In this document: positions 49,110 through 58,800 of the stretch, in pieces
How positions within the stretch are numbered: the stretch's first letter is position 1
Layout of the letters: every line of letters begins with the position of its first letter
Source: Flavobacteriales bacterium
Lineage (GTDB): Bacteria > Bacteroidota > Bacteroidia > Flavobacteriales_F > PHOS-HE28
Assembly (NCBI GenBank): GCA_016699575.1
Contig: CP064979.1
Span: forward strand, 2,914,001 to 2,978,000
Reading direction: 5' to 3'
Length of the DNA: 64,000 bases
The notes under the pieces: model-generated
Told to the model about the DNA's origin: nothing
What the model saw: the letters and a program-made list of their open reading frames with translations, nothing else
Database searches by the model: none
Position numbers and translations under genes: made by a program

Positions 49110-50354
49110 ATGAACATGGACAACGCTTCAGCCGGACTGCGCCAGTGGTACCGGATCTCCTTGTTCTTTCTGGCCGCAGCGGCGACCATCGGTGCCTTGC
49201 TGCGCCTGATCTATGTGGTGGACATGCCGTGGCTCATCTTCAAGCCGTGGCTCCATGCGCACTCGCACGTGGCCATGCTGGGCTGGGTTTTTCCCGGGCT
49301 CATCATCGCGTTGCTGGCGCTGGAAGATCGGCGCCTACCGAAGGGGATGAACTTCTGGTTCACCTTGTCGATGGCGTTGGTCGCCGGCATGCTTGTCAGT
49401 TTCCCGGTGCAGGGCTATGGGGAGCTTTCCATCGCCTGTTCCGTGGGGCAGATGATCGTGGGTTATGTGATGCTCGCGCAGGTGTGGGCGCACACGCGGC
49501 ACTGGCCCGCGCGCGGAAGCCGCCTGCTGGTGCGGCTCGCGATCGTCTTCCAGTACCTGAGCACGCTGGGCATCTGGGCCATGGGGCCGATCATGACGAG
49601 CAAACTGGCGGGCACCGAATGGTACTACTGGAGCATTCAATGGTTCCTGCACTTCCAGTTCAATGGCTGGTTCTGGTTCGCGGCGATGGCCATCGGCAGC
49701 CGATGGGCCGAGCGCCAGGGCGTGGACGTGCGGCTGGATACCGCGACCACCCTGCTTTGGGCCACGGGCACGGTGCTCACCTTCGCTCTGGCCATCGCCT
49801 GGAGCGAACGGTTCTTCCTGGTATTGATGGTGAATTCGCTCGGTGTGGTGCTGCAGGTGGTGGCGGCATGGCGCACCCTGCAGGCCATGCGCAAGGCGCG
49901 ACTCGATGCCTACGTGCGGACGACGCCGTTGATGCGCGTGCTGATCGGCGTGCTCTTTCTCAGCATGGCCGTGAAAGTCGCCGCGCAGGCGTTGGTGGCG
50001 GTGCCGATGGTCGCCAATATGGCCCTTACGCTGCGCAATTATGTGATGGGCTTCGTGCATCTGAGCACATTGGGGGCCGCAACGGCGTTGCTCTTCTCCA
50101 TGGCGCTGATGAAGGGCTGGTTGAACGAGGCCTCGCGCTGGACCCGCGCCGGAATCCTCCTGTTCATCGCCGGTTACGCCTGCAGTGAACTGCTCCTTTT
50201 CGTGCAAGGCACCTGTTTCTGGGCGGGCTTCGGACTGCTCCCGGGATACTACATCAGCCTGTTCGCGGTCAGCGCAGTGCTGGCGACAGGGGTGTGGTTG
50301 TTGTTCGTGGCGGCTTTGGGCAGGGGCGGTTCGGGGTTGCAGGAGCGGGAATGA
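49110..50354 (+). CDS. Heme-copper-oxidase-subunit-I-like membrane protein divergent from nos
   Basis: This roughly 414-residue protein has about twelve transmembrane helices. The first histidine cluster FKPWLHAHSHVAMLGWVFPG (H49, H51, H53) and later WFLHFQFNGWFW and GFVHLSTLGAA are reminiscent of the heme-ligand helices of CcoN/NorB and NnrS-type proteins. A full catalytic subunit is not evident. It may bind heme or respond to NO. It shares an interlocked control region with the nos operon, so a role in N2O or NO metabolism is likely. Exact family is uncertain. Confidence 0.7.
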   Translation: MNMDNASAGLRQWYRISLFFLAAAATIGALLRLIYVVDMPWLIFKPWLHAHSHVAMLGWVFPGLIIALLALEDRRLPKGMNFWFTLSMALVAGMLVSFPVQGYGELSIACSVGQMIVGYVMLAQVWAHTRHWPARGSRLLVRLAIVFQYLSTLGIWAMGPIMTSKLAGTEWYYWSIQWFLHFQFNGWFWFAAMAIGSRWAERQGVDVRLDTATTLLWATGTVLTFALAIAWSERFFLVLMVNSLGVVLQVVAAWRTLQAMRKARLDAYVRTTPLMRVLIGVLFLSMAVKVAAQALVAVPMVANMALTLRNYVMGFVHLSTLGAATALLFSMALMKGWLNEASRWTRAGILLFIAGYACSELLLFVQGTCFWAGFGLLPGYYISLFAVSAVLATGVWLLFVAALGRGGSGLQERE

Positions 50355-50520
50355 GCAGCAAGGAACTGCCAGGGATCGCAGGAAGCAGGTGCCGAAGCAC
50401 CCATGCGTATCTTATGGAACGCGCAGATGCGCCGAAGCACTGCTCTTTGAGCAAGGATGTTATGCTTGATGGGACGCGCTCATCAGTAATTGCATCGCTT
50501 GTTCATCGGGTCTGGCGCTA

Positions 50521-50544
50521 GTGAGCATTACAAGCTCACCTTTG
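50521..50544 (+). promoter_or_regulatory. Inverted repeat overlapping the -7 box of sulP
   Basis: GTGAGC-ATTACAA-GCTCAC (50521-50539) runs into CACCTTTG (50537-50544), 11 bases before the sulP ATG. The overlap suggests repression. It does not follow the 36.5-bp geometry of the other sites. Confidence 0.45.
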
Positions 50545-50555
50545 CCTGACCGCTC

Positions 50556-52196
50556 ATGCGACCGGATCTTGTTCCCAAGCTGTTCACCGTGCTCCGTCAG
50601 GGCTACGGCCGGGATCAACTGCGCCGGGATGTATTGGCCGGTATCGTGGTCGGCATCGTGGCCTTACCGCTTTCCATCGCGTTCGCCATCGCTTCGGGCG
50701 TATCCCCGGAAAAGGGGCTGATCACAGCGATCGTCGCAGGGTTCTTCACCAGTGCGTTCGGGGGAAGTCGCGTGCAGATCGGTGGGCCTACCGGCGCCTT
50801 CATCGTGATCGTGTACAGCATCGTGCAGGCCCATGGCGTGGAAGGTCTCACCATCGCCACGTTGATGGCCGGTGTGCTGCTGGTGATCATGGGACTGCTA
50901 CGCTTCGGAGCCTTGTTGCGGTACTTCCCGCATACGCTCATCGTTGGTTTCACCTCCGGTATCGCGGTGATCATCTTTTCCTCACAGATGAACGATCTGC
51001 TCGGACTGCGGCTCACGAACGTGCCTGCGGACTTCTTCAGCAAGTGGGCGCTGTTCGCTTCACATGCCCGCGACATCCAACCCCTGTCCGTGCTCATCGC
51101 TGTCGGCACGATAGCCGTAACGGTCCTCATGACGCGTGTTTCCAAAGTCGTTCCTGGTCCGCTCGTGGCGATCGTGCTGGCATCGGTGCCCGTAGCTGTT
51201 TGGGACTTGCCCGTGGAAACGATCGGCTCGCGTTTCGGTGGTATTCCGAACACGATCCCAACTCCGCACTTCGCATCCGTGGACTTTGCCACGTTCAAGG
51301 AACTGCTCCGCCCCGCGTTGGCGATCGCGCTGTTGGGCGGCATCGAATCGCTGTTGAGCGCCGTAGTGGCCGATGGCTCCATCGGGGGCAAGCACCGCAG
51401 CAACATGGAGCTGGTGGCGCAAGGCGGAGCGAACATGCTGTCCGCACTCTTCGGTGGTATACCCGCCACGGGGGCGATCGCACGCACGGCCACGAACATC
51501 AAGAACGGTGGGCGCACGCCGGTGGCAGGCATGGTACACGCCGGGGTGTTGCTGCTCATCATGCTCGTTGCGGGACGATGGGCCGCGCTCATTCCCATGT
51601 CCTGTCTGGCCGGCATCCTCGTCGTGGTGGCGTGGAACATGGCGGAGGTGCGGAGTTTCCGTGCCGTGTTCAAGACCAGTCGCCACGACATGGCCGTGCT
51701 GCTGGTCACCTTCTTCCTTACCGTGGTTGTCGATCTGGTCGTGGCGATCGAGATCGGGCTCGTGCTGGCCGCCTTCCTCTTCATGAAGCGCATGAGCGAC
51801 AGCACGCGGCTCAAGGAACTCAGCACCGCTGATGCATCCGGGGAGAAATTGTTCGAGTCGGAGTTCGGCAAGGTCCCTCCGCATGTGGTCGTCTACGGGA
51901 TCGACGGACCGCTGTTCTTCGGCGCGGCGCAGACCTTCACCGAGACGATAGGCAAGATCGGCGACCAACATCGTGTGCTGATCCTACGCATGCGGAATGT
52001 GCCGTTCATCGATGCGACAGGGCTGCACCGGCTCGAAGAGATCATCCACACCATGGAGCGGCGGAACGTGCGCGTGCTGTTGACGGATGTGGTGGAAGAG
52101 GTAGAGAACAGCCTGCGTGAAGCGGGTGTGCTCAAGGAGGGGATGCTCTTCGCGGATATGCGATCAGCCTTGGACGCGGCTCACCGGAACTCGTAG
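50556..52196 (+). CDS. SulP-family anion transporter with STAS domain
   Basis: This 546-residue SLC26/SulP protein has about 12-14 helices: AGIVVGIVALPLSIAFAIASGVSPEKGL is the family signature, and GGSRVQIGGPTGAFIVIVY, GGIPATGAIARTATNIKNGG and MSCLAGILVVVAWNM follow. A C-terminal STAS domain at about residues 430-540 has RMRNVPFIDATGLHRLEEI. It carries sulfate, bicarbonate or similar anions. Given soxB and sulfide oxidation nearby, sulfate export is plausible. The last codons (AHRNS) and the stop lie in antisense of a soxB 3' fragment. Confidence 0.93.
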   Translation: MRPDLVPKLFTVLRQGYGRDQLRRDVLAGIVVGIVALPLSIAFAIASGVSPEKGLITAIVAGFFTSAFGGSRVQIGGPTGAFIVIVYSIVQAHGVEGLTIATLMAGVLLVIMGLLRFGALLRYFPHTLIVGFTSGIAVIIFSSQMNDLLGLRLTNVPADFFSKWALFASHARDIQPLSVLIAVGTIAVTVLMTRVSKVVPGPLVAIVLASVPVAVWDLPVETIGSRFGGIPNTIPTPHFASVDFATFKELLRPALAIALLGGIESLLSAVVADGSIGGKHRSNMELVAQGGANMLSALFGGIPATGAIARTATNIKNGGRTPVAGMVHAGVLLLIMLVAGRWAALIPMSCLAGILVVVAWNMAEVRSFRAVFKTSRHDMAVLLVTFFLTVVVDLVVAIEIGLVLAAFLFMKRMSDSTRLKELSTADASGEKLFESEFGKVPPHVVVYGIDGPLFFGAAQTFTETIGKIGDQHRVLILRMRNVPFIDATGLHRLEEIIHTMERRNVRVLLTDVVEEVENSLREAGVLKEGMLFADMRSALDAAHRNS

Positions 52197-52269
52197 TCGT
52201 ACCCTTCCAGCTGGCTCAGTAGCGTCTGCGGCGCGTCCGTGGCGGTGATGCGCCCTTCGACTTTCGGAG
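52181..52269 (-). pseudogene. Remnant of a soxB 3' end
   Basis: These 89 bases match 60998-61086 (the 3' end of soxB) with about eight mismatches. Read on the minus strand they encode PKVEGRITATDAP, QTLLSQLEGYDYEFR and a stop, the last residues of SoxB. Homology ends at 52269 and no upstream soxB sequence remains. Confidence 0.85.
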
Positions 52270-52345
52270 AAGTGGGTCCAGCTCGGACTGCTTGCGCGAT
52301 AACAGGCACTGGCTGTATGGAATGCACCGGTGAAATCCCGCCGCC

Positions 52346-52753
52346 GTGAAACCCTCTTTCCCGCTTCTACTGAGATCCAGCACCGGCTGGGTCTTCATTA
52401 CCACCGTGGAGATCCTGCACATCAAGGCCGAGGACAAGTATGCCCGGCTCACATGCACGGATGGGTCGAACCTGGTGCTCTTTCATTCGCTGGCCGATCT
52501 GGAGCGCAGACTGGCGTGCGGCAAGCGCATCGGTGAACTGCTCTTCGTTCGCACGCACCGCAGTTGCATCGCTGCCATGCACTACGCCCAAGCGATACCA
52601 CCGAAGCGTGGGCTGCTGCTCGCGGATGGCACCGAGCTCCCCTTAGGCCGCGGGGTTCGTGCGGACCTGTTGCGGCTGATGGGGGCCGTTCACGCCACCG
52701 CGCGTGCAGTTCGCGCTGCGGTATTACTGCTTGTCGGAAACCTGCTCCACTGA
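52346..52753 (+). CDS. LytTR-domain DNA-binding protein without receiver domain
   Basis: This 135-residue protein is a single LytTR domain: WVFITTVEILHIKAEDKYARLTC, HSLADLERRL, LLFVRTHRSCIAAMHYAQ and LLLADGTELPLGRG. It lacks a response-regulator receiver and a membrane anchor. It probably binds direct-repeat promoters and may respond to a ligand or partner. The start is a GTG at 52346. The next gene, 91 bases on, is a LuxI/FeeM-like acyltransferase, suggesting a signal-and-response pair. Confidence 0.82.
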   Translation: MKPSFPLLLRSSTGWVFITTVEILHIKAEDKYARLTCTDGSNLVLFHSLADLERRLACGKRIGELLFVRTHRSCIAAMHYAQAIPPKRGLLLADGTELPLGRGVRADLLRLMGAVHATARAVRAAVLLLVGNLLH

Positions 52754-52844
52754 GCACCTCGAGCGGTGCTCGCGGAATAGTTTCACGCAATGTGATAACG
52801 GTTCCATCGATCGAGGTATGCACCTCCTGAAACCCTGAAATGCC

Positions 52845-53483
52845 ATGATCAGTCTCACCGCCATCACCGATCCGATAAAGCTGGATGAGTATCATCAGTT
52901 CCGGCACCGTATCTACAGCGATAGTAGGCAGAAGTGCTTTCTTGGAAGTCGGACAGGGTTCGACAAGGATGCGTACGACGATAGGGCCATGCACTATGGA
53001 TGGTACGTGAACGGTTCACTTTCCGGTTGCATCCGGTTCATTGAGCCGAATGAAAGCGCACACCCCGTTCCGATGGTGGCGCTCGCACCGGACACGCTGG
53101 TCCTCACGGCGGTGAACCGCTATATCACCGAGCGCCGAAGTAGGAACGAGCGTATGGTGGAGGCGAGCCGTTTCTGTTTATCTCCTGAGCATCGGGGATC
53201 GCGCACAGCGCGAGAATTCGTGCTCGCCATGTTGCGGGCGGTACACCCGTTCGGCATCGAACACGGTCTGTTCGATTGCGATGAGAAACATGCCCCGTTC
53301 TATCGCGCTCTAGGGTTCGATCTGCTCGCAGGTGCTGAGCGCTGGCAAGTGCCTTTTCTCGATTACCCTTCCGTGGCGCTTCACTACGACTTCCGTAGGA
53401 TGATCGCCAGCCATCCTTCGCTGCTAGCCGGTCAACGTGTTCCTCAACAAGTGTCTCAGGATGGGGGCAAAAAGGCGGCGTAA
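52845..53483 (+). CDS. GNAT-fold N-acyltransferase, LuxI / N-acyl amino acid synthase-like
   Basis: This 212-residue protein has YHQFRHRIYSD and CIRFIEPNES near the start. The hallmark VEASRFCLSPEHRGSRTAREF is reminiscent of the E-x-SRF motif of autoinducer synthases and FeeM/PEP-CTERM acyltransferases. LFDCDEKHAPFYRALGF follows in the GNAT C-terminal half. Such enzymes join an acyl chain (from ACP or CoA) to an amino acid or homoserine lactone. Context with a LytTR regulator suggests signalling, but the product cannot be told from sequence. Confidence 0.7.
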   Translation: MISLTAITDPIKLDEYHQFRHRIYSDSRQKCFLGSRTGFDKDAYDDRAMHYGWYVNGSLSGCIRFIEPNESAHPVPMVALAPDTLVLTAVNRYITERRSRNERMVEASRFCLSPEHRGSRTAREFVLAMLRAVHPFGIEHGLFDCDEKHAPFYRALGFDLLAGAERWQVPFLDYPSVALHYDFRRMIASHPSLLAGQRVPQQVSQDGGKKAA

Positions 53484-53543
53484 GGTGATAACGCGAACCG
53501 GTCCATAGGAATACATCAACACCAACAACCAAACCCAACAGAT

Positions 53544-54053
53544 ATGAAAACGACACGATTTCTCACCATCATGGCCACTCTCTCATTCAGCCTGGCTGCT
53601 TGCGAGAAGGAGGGCCCCATCGGACCACAAGGCGAGCAAGGGGAACAAGGACTACCTGGTCAGGACGGGAGTGCGAATGTGCTCAGCGGTGAATGTACTT
53701 TCGGTGAATACAATGGCGGGGCCTCGAATTTCGACTACACATGCAATGCTTCGTATATCACCCAGGACATCATTGATAACGGGGTCGTACTCGGCTATGT
53801 GTCCACCTCAGGTGGCTGGTCACCACTCAACTTCTTTGTTCCTATCGGGGGCGAATTACTCATGTATCGCGGTTACGTTGAGCCTGGCGAGTATCGGGTG
53901 AACATGAAGTTCAGTGATGGCAGTGTCATAGATGCTGAAGACCCGCTGGACTCAATGAACCCGCTTACTGTGAAAGTGATCGCCATCGAAGGCGGACGCA
54001 TGATGACCGAGGATCAGATACGAACGCTGGCCCAAGCTGAGTTGGCTCGCTGA
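53544..54053 (+). CDS. Lipoprotein with short collagen-like repeat
   Basis: This 169-residue protein has a lipobox SLAAC (Cys20). A collagen-type stretch of G-x-x triplets (GPIGPQGEQGEQGLPGQDG) follows, then a beta-rich domain of about 125 residues (VLGYVSTSGGWSPLNFF, EYRVNMKFSDGS). Bacteroidota commonly carry such collagen-like lipoproteins with unknown roles. It follows the acyltransferase gene by 60 bases and may be co-transcribed. Confidence 0.8.
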   Translation: MKTTRFLTIMATLSFSLAACEKEGPIGPQGEQGEQGLPGQDGSANVLSGECTFGEYNGGASNFDYTCNASYITQDIIDNGVVLGYVSTSGGWSPLNFFVPIGGELLMYRGYVEPGEYRVNMKFSDGSVIDAEDPLDSMNPLTVKVIAIEGGRMMTEDQIRTLAQAELAR

Positions 54054-54084
54054 ACCATCCGGGATCACAAAGCACGGATTTATC

Positions 54085-54723
54085 ATGAAGAAGCTCCGTT
54101 CCACCGCTCTGTTCTTGTTTGCCTTCTATGGGCTCCCGCTTTTGGCGAAGCCCGAACTCCTGATGGCTTGGCCTGTGCTCACCCTGGCCTTCTTCTGCAC
54201 GGTGCTCTTCGTCACACAACCGGCACTGAGCGTGCAGGAAAGCAAGGAACACCGAGCTACCGATGGTTGGACCATCTGGTTGATCGTGGGCGTGAGCGGG
54301 GTAGGGCAGATCGCGAGCCTGGTGGAATGGGCCTACTTCCGTGGAGCGCCGCAGGCACTGGATGCTCGGGCGCTCTGCGGGGTGGCTTTGCTCGCAGGTG
54401 GCACGGCGTTCAGGCTTTGGGCCATACGCACGCTCAAGAACAACTTTTCCGCCACGGTGCGGATCAAGCAAGACCAACAACTCGTGACTTCCGGGCCATA
54501 TCGCTGGCTGCGCCACCCCAGCTACACGGGTGCATGGTTGGCTATGTTCGGTGCCGCGTTGCTCATGCACAGCTACATTGGTCTTGTATTGATGGGACCG
54601 GGCATGATGCTGGTGTACATGCGCCGGATCGCGTTGGAGGAACGAACATTGGAAGCCGGCTTTGGGGAAGCGTACCGGAGCATGAAGGCATGCACGCGCC
54701 GTTTGGTGCCTTGCATCTGGTAA
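54085..54723 (+). CDS. Isoprenylcysteine carboxyl methyltransferase (ICMT)-family protein
   Basis: This 212-residue membrane protein has about five helices. The C-terminal SAM-binding signature of the ICMT/PEMT family is VTSGPYRWLRHPSYTGAWLAMFGAALL, then YMRRIALEERTLEAGFGEAYRSM. Bacterial members methylate small lipids or carboxyls, with unknown substrates. It lies 31 bases downstream of the collagen-like lipoprotein gene. Confidence 0.88.
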   Translation: MKKLRSTALFLFAFYGLPLLAKPELLMAWPVLTLAFFCTVLFVTQPALSVQESKEHRATDGWTIWLIVGVSGVGQIASLVEWAYFRGAPQALDARALCGVALLAGGTAFRLWAIRTLKNNFSATVRIKQDQQLVTSGPYRWLRHPSYTGAWLAMFGAALLMHSYIGLVLMGPGMMLVYMRRIALEERTLEAGFGEAYRSMKACTRRLVPCIW

Positions 54724-54754
54724 CCCGTTTCAACAACAAACCCTACAACGACCC

Positions 54755-55813
54755 ATGACGAATTTTCTGCCTGCCATCGCCACGGCTTTCCTTATCGGAG
54801 GCGCGTGGGACACAATTCAAGGACAAACGCTCAGCGATAACCTGATCGCGCACTTCCCGCTGGACGGTTCGCCGGATGATACCGTTCAAGGACTTGTGCC
54901 GGTATCCACCTCCGGCTCACCCGGCTTTTGCGCCGACCGGTTCGGGAGTCCGGATAGCGCTGCCTGCTTCGATGGTTCCAGCTTCTGGACTTATGGCGAT
55001 GTACTTGACGTGGATACCTCCGATTTCGCACTCACTTTCTGGATGCGGCCGGATTCAGTGCCCATGGAATGGCTGATCAGTCCCGGATTCACAAGCAATG
55101 GGACACAGCCTGTTTGCAAAGGGACAACGATATTCGCAACACCCACACACTCGGGCTACACGTTACAGCTCAAGCAACTGGTTGCGGATAGTTATCTGCT
55201 CGACTGGGTGACTGGCGGCCAGAACGACGATGTGCATCTGGCTCAAAGTCCTATCCCTATTGGCGGCTGGATGCATGTGGCAGTAATGCGCTGCGATACG
55301 GTGATCAGCATGCACTTGGACGGAGAGTTTGCGGCCATCAACATCACACCCCCCAATAGGAATCTGAATACGAACATCTACTTCACCCTTGGTGCATTGA
55401 ATCGCGAGCCAAGCGGAGAGCCTGCTAGTGAATGGTTCATTGGGGCTGTGGACGATGTGAGGCTTCACAAAGGCCGTTGCCTCAGCCAGGCCGAGATCGA
55501 TACGCTGGCGTTCGATCTGGACCTCACGGTCGGGATGGCGACTAGAACAGAAGAACCAGCAATGCGCATCAGCCCCAACCCGGCTTCGGAAGTGGTCCGC
55601 ATCCATTTCGATCGTTCGGTCGAGCTCATTCAATCGATGGAGATTTTTGATGCGATGGGCAGGAAACAAGCGCTACGCGCATCTGGCCTGATCATGCAGG
55701 GCACCGGGGTGTCCCAGATGGAGATTCCAGTTTCCGATCTCCCTCCCGGTGCTTACTTCGTAGTGGTACCAACGGATACCGGGCACGTATATGGGCGGTT
55801 CATCAAGGATTAG
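54755..55813 (+). CDS. LamG-domain protein with T9SS sorting tail
   Basis: This 352-residue protein has a signal peptide and a LamG/concanavalin domain (ARFPLDG-type start LIAHFPLDGSPDD, DFALTFWMRPDSV, GGWMHVAVMRCDTVISMHLDG, GAVDDVRLHKGRCLS). A type-A T9SS C-terminal domain (MRISPNPASEVVRIHF, then PPGAYFVVVP) follows. It is probably a secreted adhesin or glycan-binding protein. Its 3' end overlaps the start of the CHAT gene by 23 bases. Confidence 0.9.
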   Translation: MTNFLPAIATAFLIGGAWDTIQGQTLSDNLIAHFPLDGSPDDTVQGLVPVSTSGSPGFCADRFGSPDSAACFDGSSFWTYGDVLDVDTSDFALTFWMRPDSVPMEWLISPGFTSNGTQPVCKGTTIFATPTHSGYTLQLKQLVADSYLLDWVTGGQNDDVHLAQSPIPIGGWMHVAVMRCDTVISMHLDGEFAAINITPPNRNLNTNIYFTLGALNREPSGEPASEWFIGAVDDVRLHKGRCLSQAEIDTLAFDLDLTVGMATRTEEPAMRISPNPASEVVRIHFDRSVELIQSMEIFDAMGRKQALRASGLIMQGTGVSQMEIPVSDLPPGAYFVVVPTDTGHVYGRFIKD

Positions 55814-58800
55814 CTTTTGTGGGAGATGGCTGGCTGCATGTGCCTGGGTGTTCGCGGCCTGTGATACGCCCAATGAGGTAAACACTTCCGATCGTGCTGC
55901 GACCGCGGAGCGCGCGGTTGTTGTTGGATCGCGTCCCTTGATCATCAAGCCGCGCTTCCCCGAGCATCATACTGTTCCCGACGAACGGATCAACGGCTTC
56001 GCTGTGATGATCGATTCGCTGTACCGCCATGATCATCAACCGGAGTTGGCGAGACAGGTGTCTGGTGCCCTTGAGCTTTTGAGAAGTGCGGCGTCCAGGC
56101 CGGATGCGGCCAGCCAACGGGCGTTGGGGTTGGCCTGTATGAAGATCCACAGCGCCATCGGTCTGGAACGCGGTGCGTCGGTAGCGCATGATTTCATAAG
56201 CATCGTTGCCCAACAGTGGGATGCCAATTGGCCGCAGCCGGACTCCGTTGGAATGGAATTTCTGGCCACGAAGGCTAAGGGCCTTGCCGCACTAGGGCAG
56301 TTCGCCGAAGCCCTCTCCATCTATCAGGACGTATTGGAACGCGCGCAAAGTCTTCAGAACTGGGGACGAATGGGTGCCCACGGTCGAGCTTTAGCCTATG
56401 CCTTCCTGGACGCTGGTCAGCCGGACAGCGCGAAGGCCGTATTCCGTCGGATGATCACTTTGCACAGTGCGGTGACCACGCTTGATACCAGTTTGTGGGT
56501 GGGGAGCCTTCTGGCCTCGATCGCCGCAGATCGGGACAGCTCAGTGGCCCGGTTGGATCAAGCACAGATTCTGCTCGCAGGGGTTCGTGATCCGCAAGTC
56601 ATTGGCATGTTTTATACCTTGAGAGGTATACGGCTTGCGGAAGGTGGTCGTTCGACCGCAGGGGCTACATGCTTTAAGCAAGCGATCTTTTCCATCGACA
56701 CGGTCGCGGAGAAATCCACTTCACAGGCAGAGGTCTTTGCCATCTACCTGCACAACGCCGCTCTTGCTTATCGAAATCTCGGTGACTTGGAACACGCCAG
56801 ATCCTATGGCACGAAAGCCGTGGCGACGAACGAGGCGCTCACCCTTTGCGATGATCCAATTGTTGCGCGGAATGCGCTCGATCGTTTGGCGGGCAACTTG
56901 GAAATATTGCCGCTTGCAGACAGCTGCAACGTCCGTTATGGCAATGGTGCAGCGAGGCAGATGAGTGTTCTCGCCTTGCGCCGGGCCCGCGTTCCGCTGG
57001 ACTCCGCTTCGGTTTCCAAGACATACGCCAACCTGGCTGCAGAGTATTTCCATTGGGATTCACTGGGTGTTGATTCCGTGCTGAAATACGCCAACCTTTA
57101 CTTGGAGTGGCCCTATCGATCAGAGGTGCTTGCGGCTTTGCAACTCAAAGCGTTCAGCTTGGCGATCAAGGGACGCGATGTCGAGTCTCTCACGCTCCTT
57201 CAACAGGCGTGTGCCACCCAATGCGCCAACCCGCACTTCAATTGGGATTCGCTTGAGCTTTCCACCTTTCCATTGACGATCAAAGATATTGAGCGCATCG
57301 GCACCTACGAAGAGGTCTTGGAACTACTTCAACGAAGGAACGAACAGGTTCGCGCTGACCGGCTGTTGGAGCGCTTGTCCGCGGTCCAATCGCGCATGAT
57401 CGACAGCCTGTTCATGGTAGAAGGCGCTGACCTCTCAAAGCTCATTCGATCGCGAGAACTGATGACGGCGCGGTTGATGCGCAATGCCTGGCCATCCGCA
57501 GACGGGACACGGCATGGGAAATCGGCGGACAGCGTGTTCGCATGGATGGACGATGATAAGGCAATGGCTTTCCTCCGCGACCGCTATTTGATGCAACAAA
57601 CCGACCGGAGCGAACTGCGCGTAGCGAGCAATACCGCGAAGGAACAGCGCGAGGCAATGACGGTGCAAGGCCGTGGCGATACTGATCCCAGCATACTGGC
57701 ACTTTCAACGGTCATCGATTCCATCGAGGCGCTCTTGGCGCAGGATCCGGCAAGAGGTGAAGTACCCTCCCACGCGGACATGCACTTGGTGCATAAGCTC
57801 CGTGGGCACCTGCCCCGATCAACGGCGATCCTATCCTACCGCATCAGCAAGAATGATGTGTTCATGGCTTGCCTTACCCATGACACGGTGCTGTTGGACC
57901 GGTTCGCTAGAGACCCCGAATTCAACCGCGCATTGAGCACATTGGCGAACGGACGAACGGGTATCGATTCTCTGCCCCTGCTGAACGAAGCTGCACGGGT
58001 ATCTTTGCGAAGGCTTTTGCCGAGCGCATTTCTCCGTCCCGGAATGAGTGAATTGGTGGTGCTGCCCTCGGGCGACCTGAGCTACATTCCATTGGAGATG
58101 CTCCCGTTGGATGCGAACGGCAAGACGCTCCTTGATGACCACAGCGTCCGATACGCACTATCCGCGACCGCGTTGATCGGATCACCCGTTGCTTCATCGG
58201 CGGAAGAACAGGAGGTACTCGCCTTCGCTCCACGATACGCTCAACAAGGATCAACCTCCGACGGTAAGGCACGTTCTAGCAACATCCTGATGGCCACTGA
58301 ACAGCGCGGCTCCTCAGGTCCACTGATCCACAACAATGAGGAAGTGAGTTACATAGCGAACCGGGTGGTGACCACCACCTACACTGAGAACGACGCGGAT
58401 GAAGAGGCATTCAAATCCTCCTTGGATCGCAGTGGGGTTCTCCATTTAGCGATGCACGCATACTCCAGTTCCGAACCTGCTCGATCGGGTCTGGTGTTCA
58501 AAACTCCGGACAGCATGGAAGGAGGGACACGAGGACTTGCCGGGACGATGGGGGAGGACGGTGTGTTCCATGCCTATGAGTTGCTTACCCGTCATCTGAA
58601 CGCAGAACTTATTGTCCTGAGCGCTTGTGAAACCGGCCATGGCGCACACCAGTCAGGCGAAGGTGTTCGATCACTCGCACGCAGCTTCATGCTGGCCGGT
58701 GCACGCAATACCATATCCTCTCTATGGAAAGTCGACGACCTGGCCACCAAGGAGATCATGGTGAAGTTCTACGAGAAGCTGGCCGAGGGCATGGGCAAGG

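Noticed and set aside
52784..53500. Repeated GTGATAACG before the acyltransferase and collagen-like lipoprotein genes as CRP/FNR sites
   Set aside because: No TCAC half-site at N6 and no NAnnTTYG box at the right distance.
53600..53660. Possible CRISPR or minisatellite suggested by repeated GGACAA / GAGCAAGG units
   Set aside because: It is the coding sequence of Gly-x-x triplets in a short collagen-like segment. There are no spaced direct repeats.
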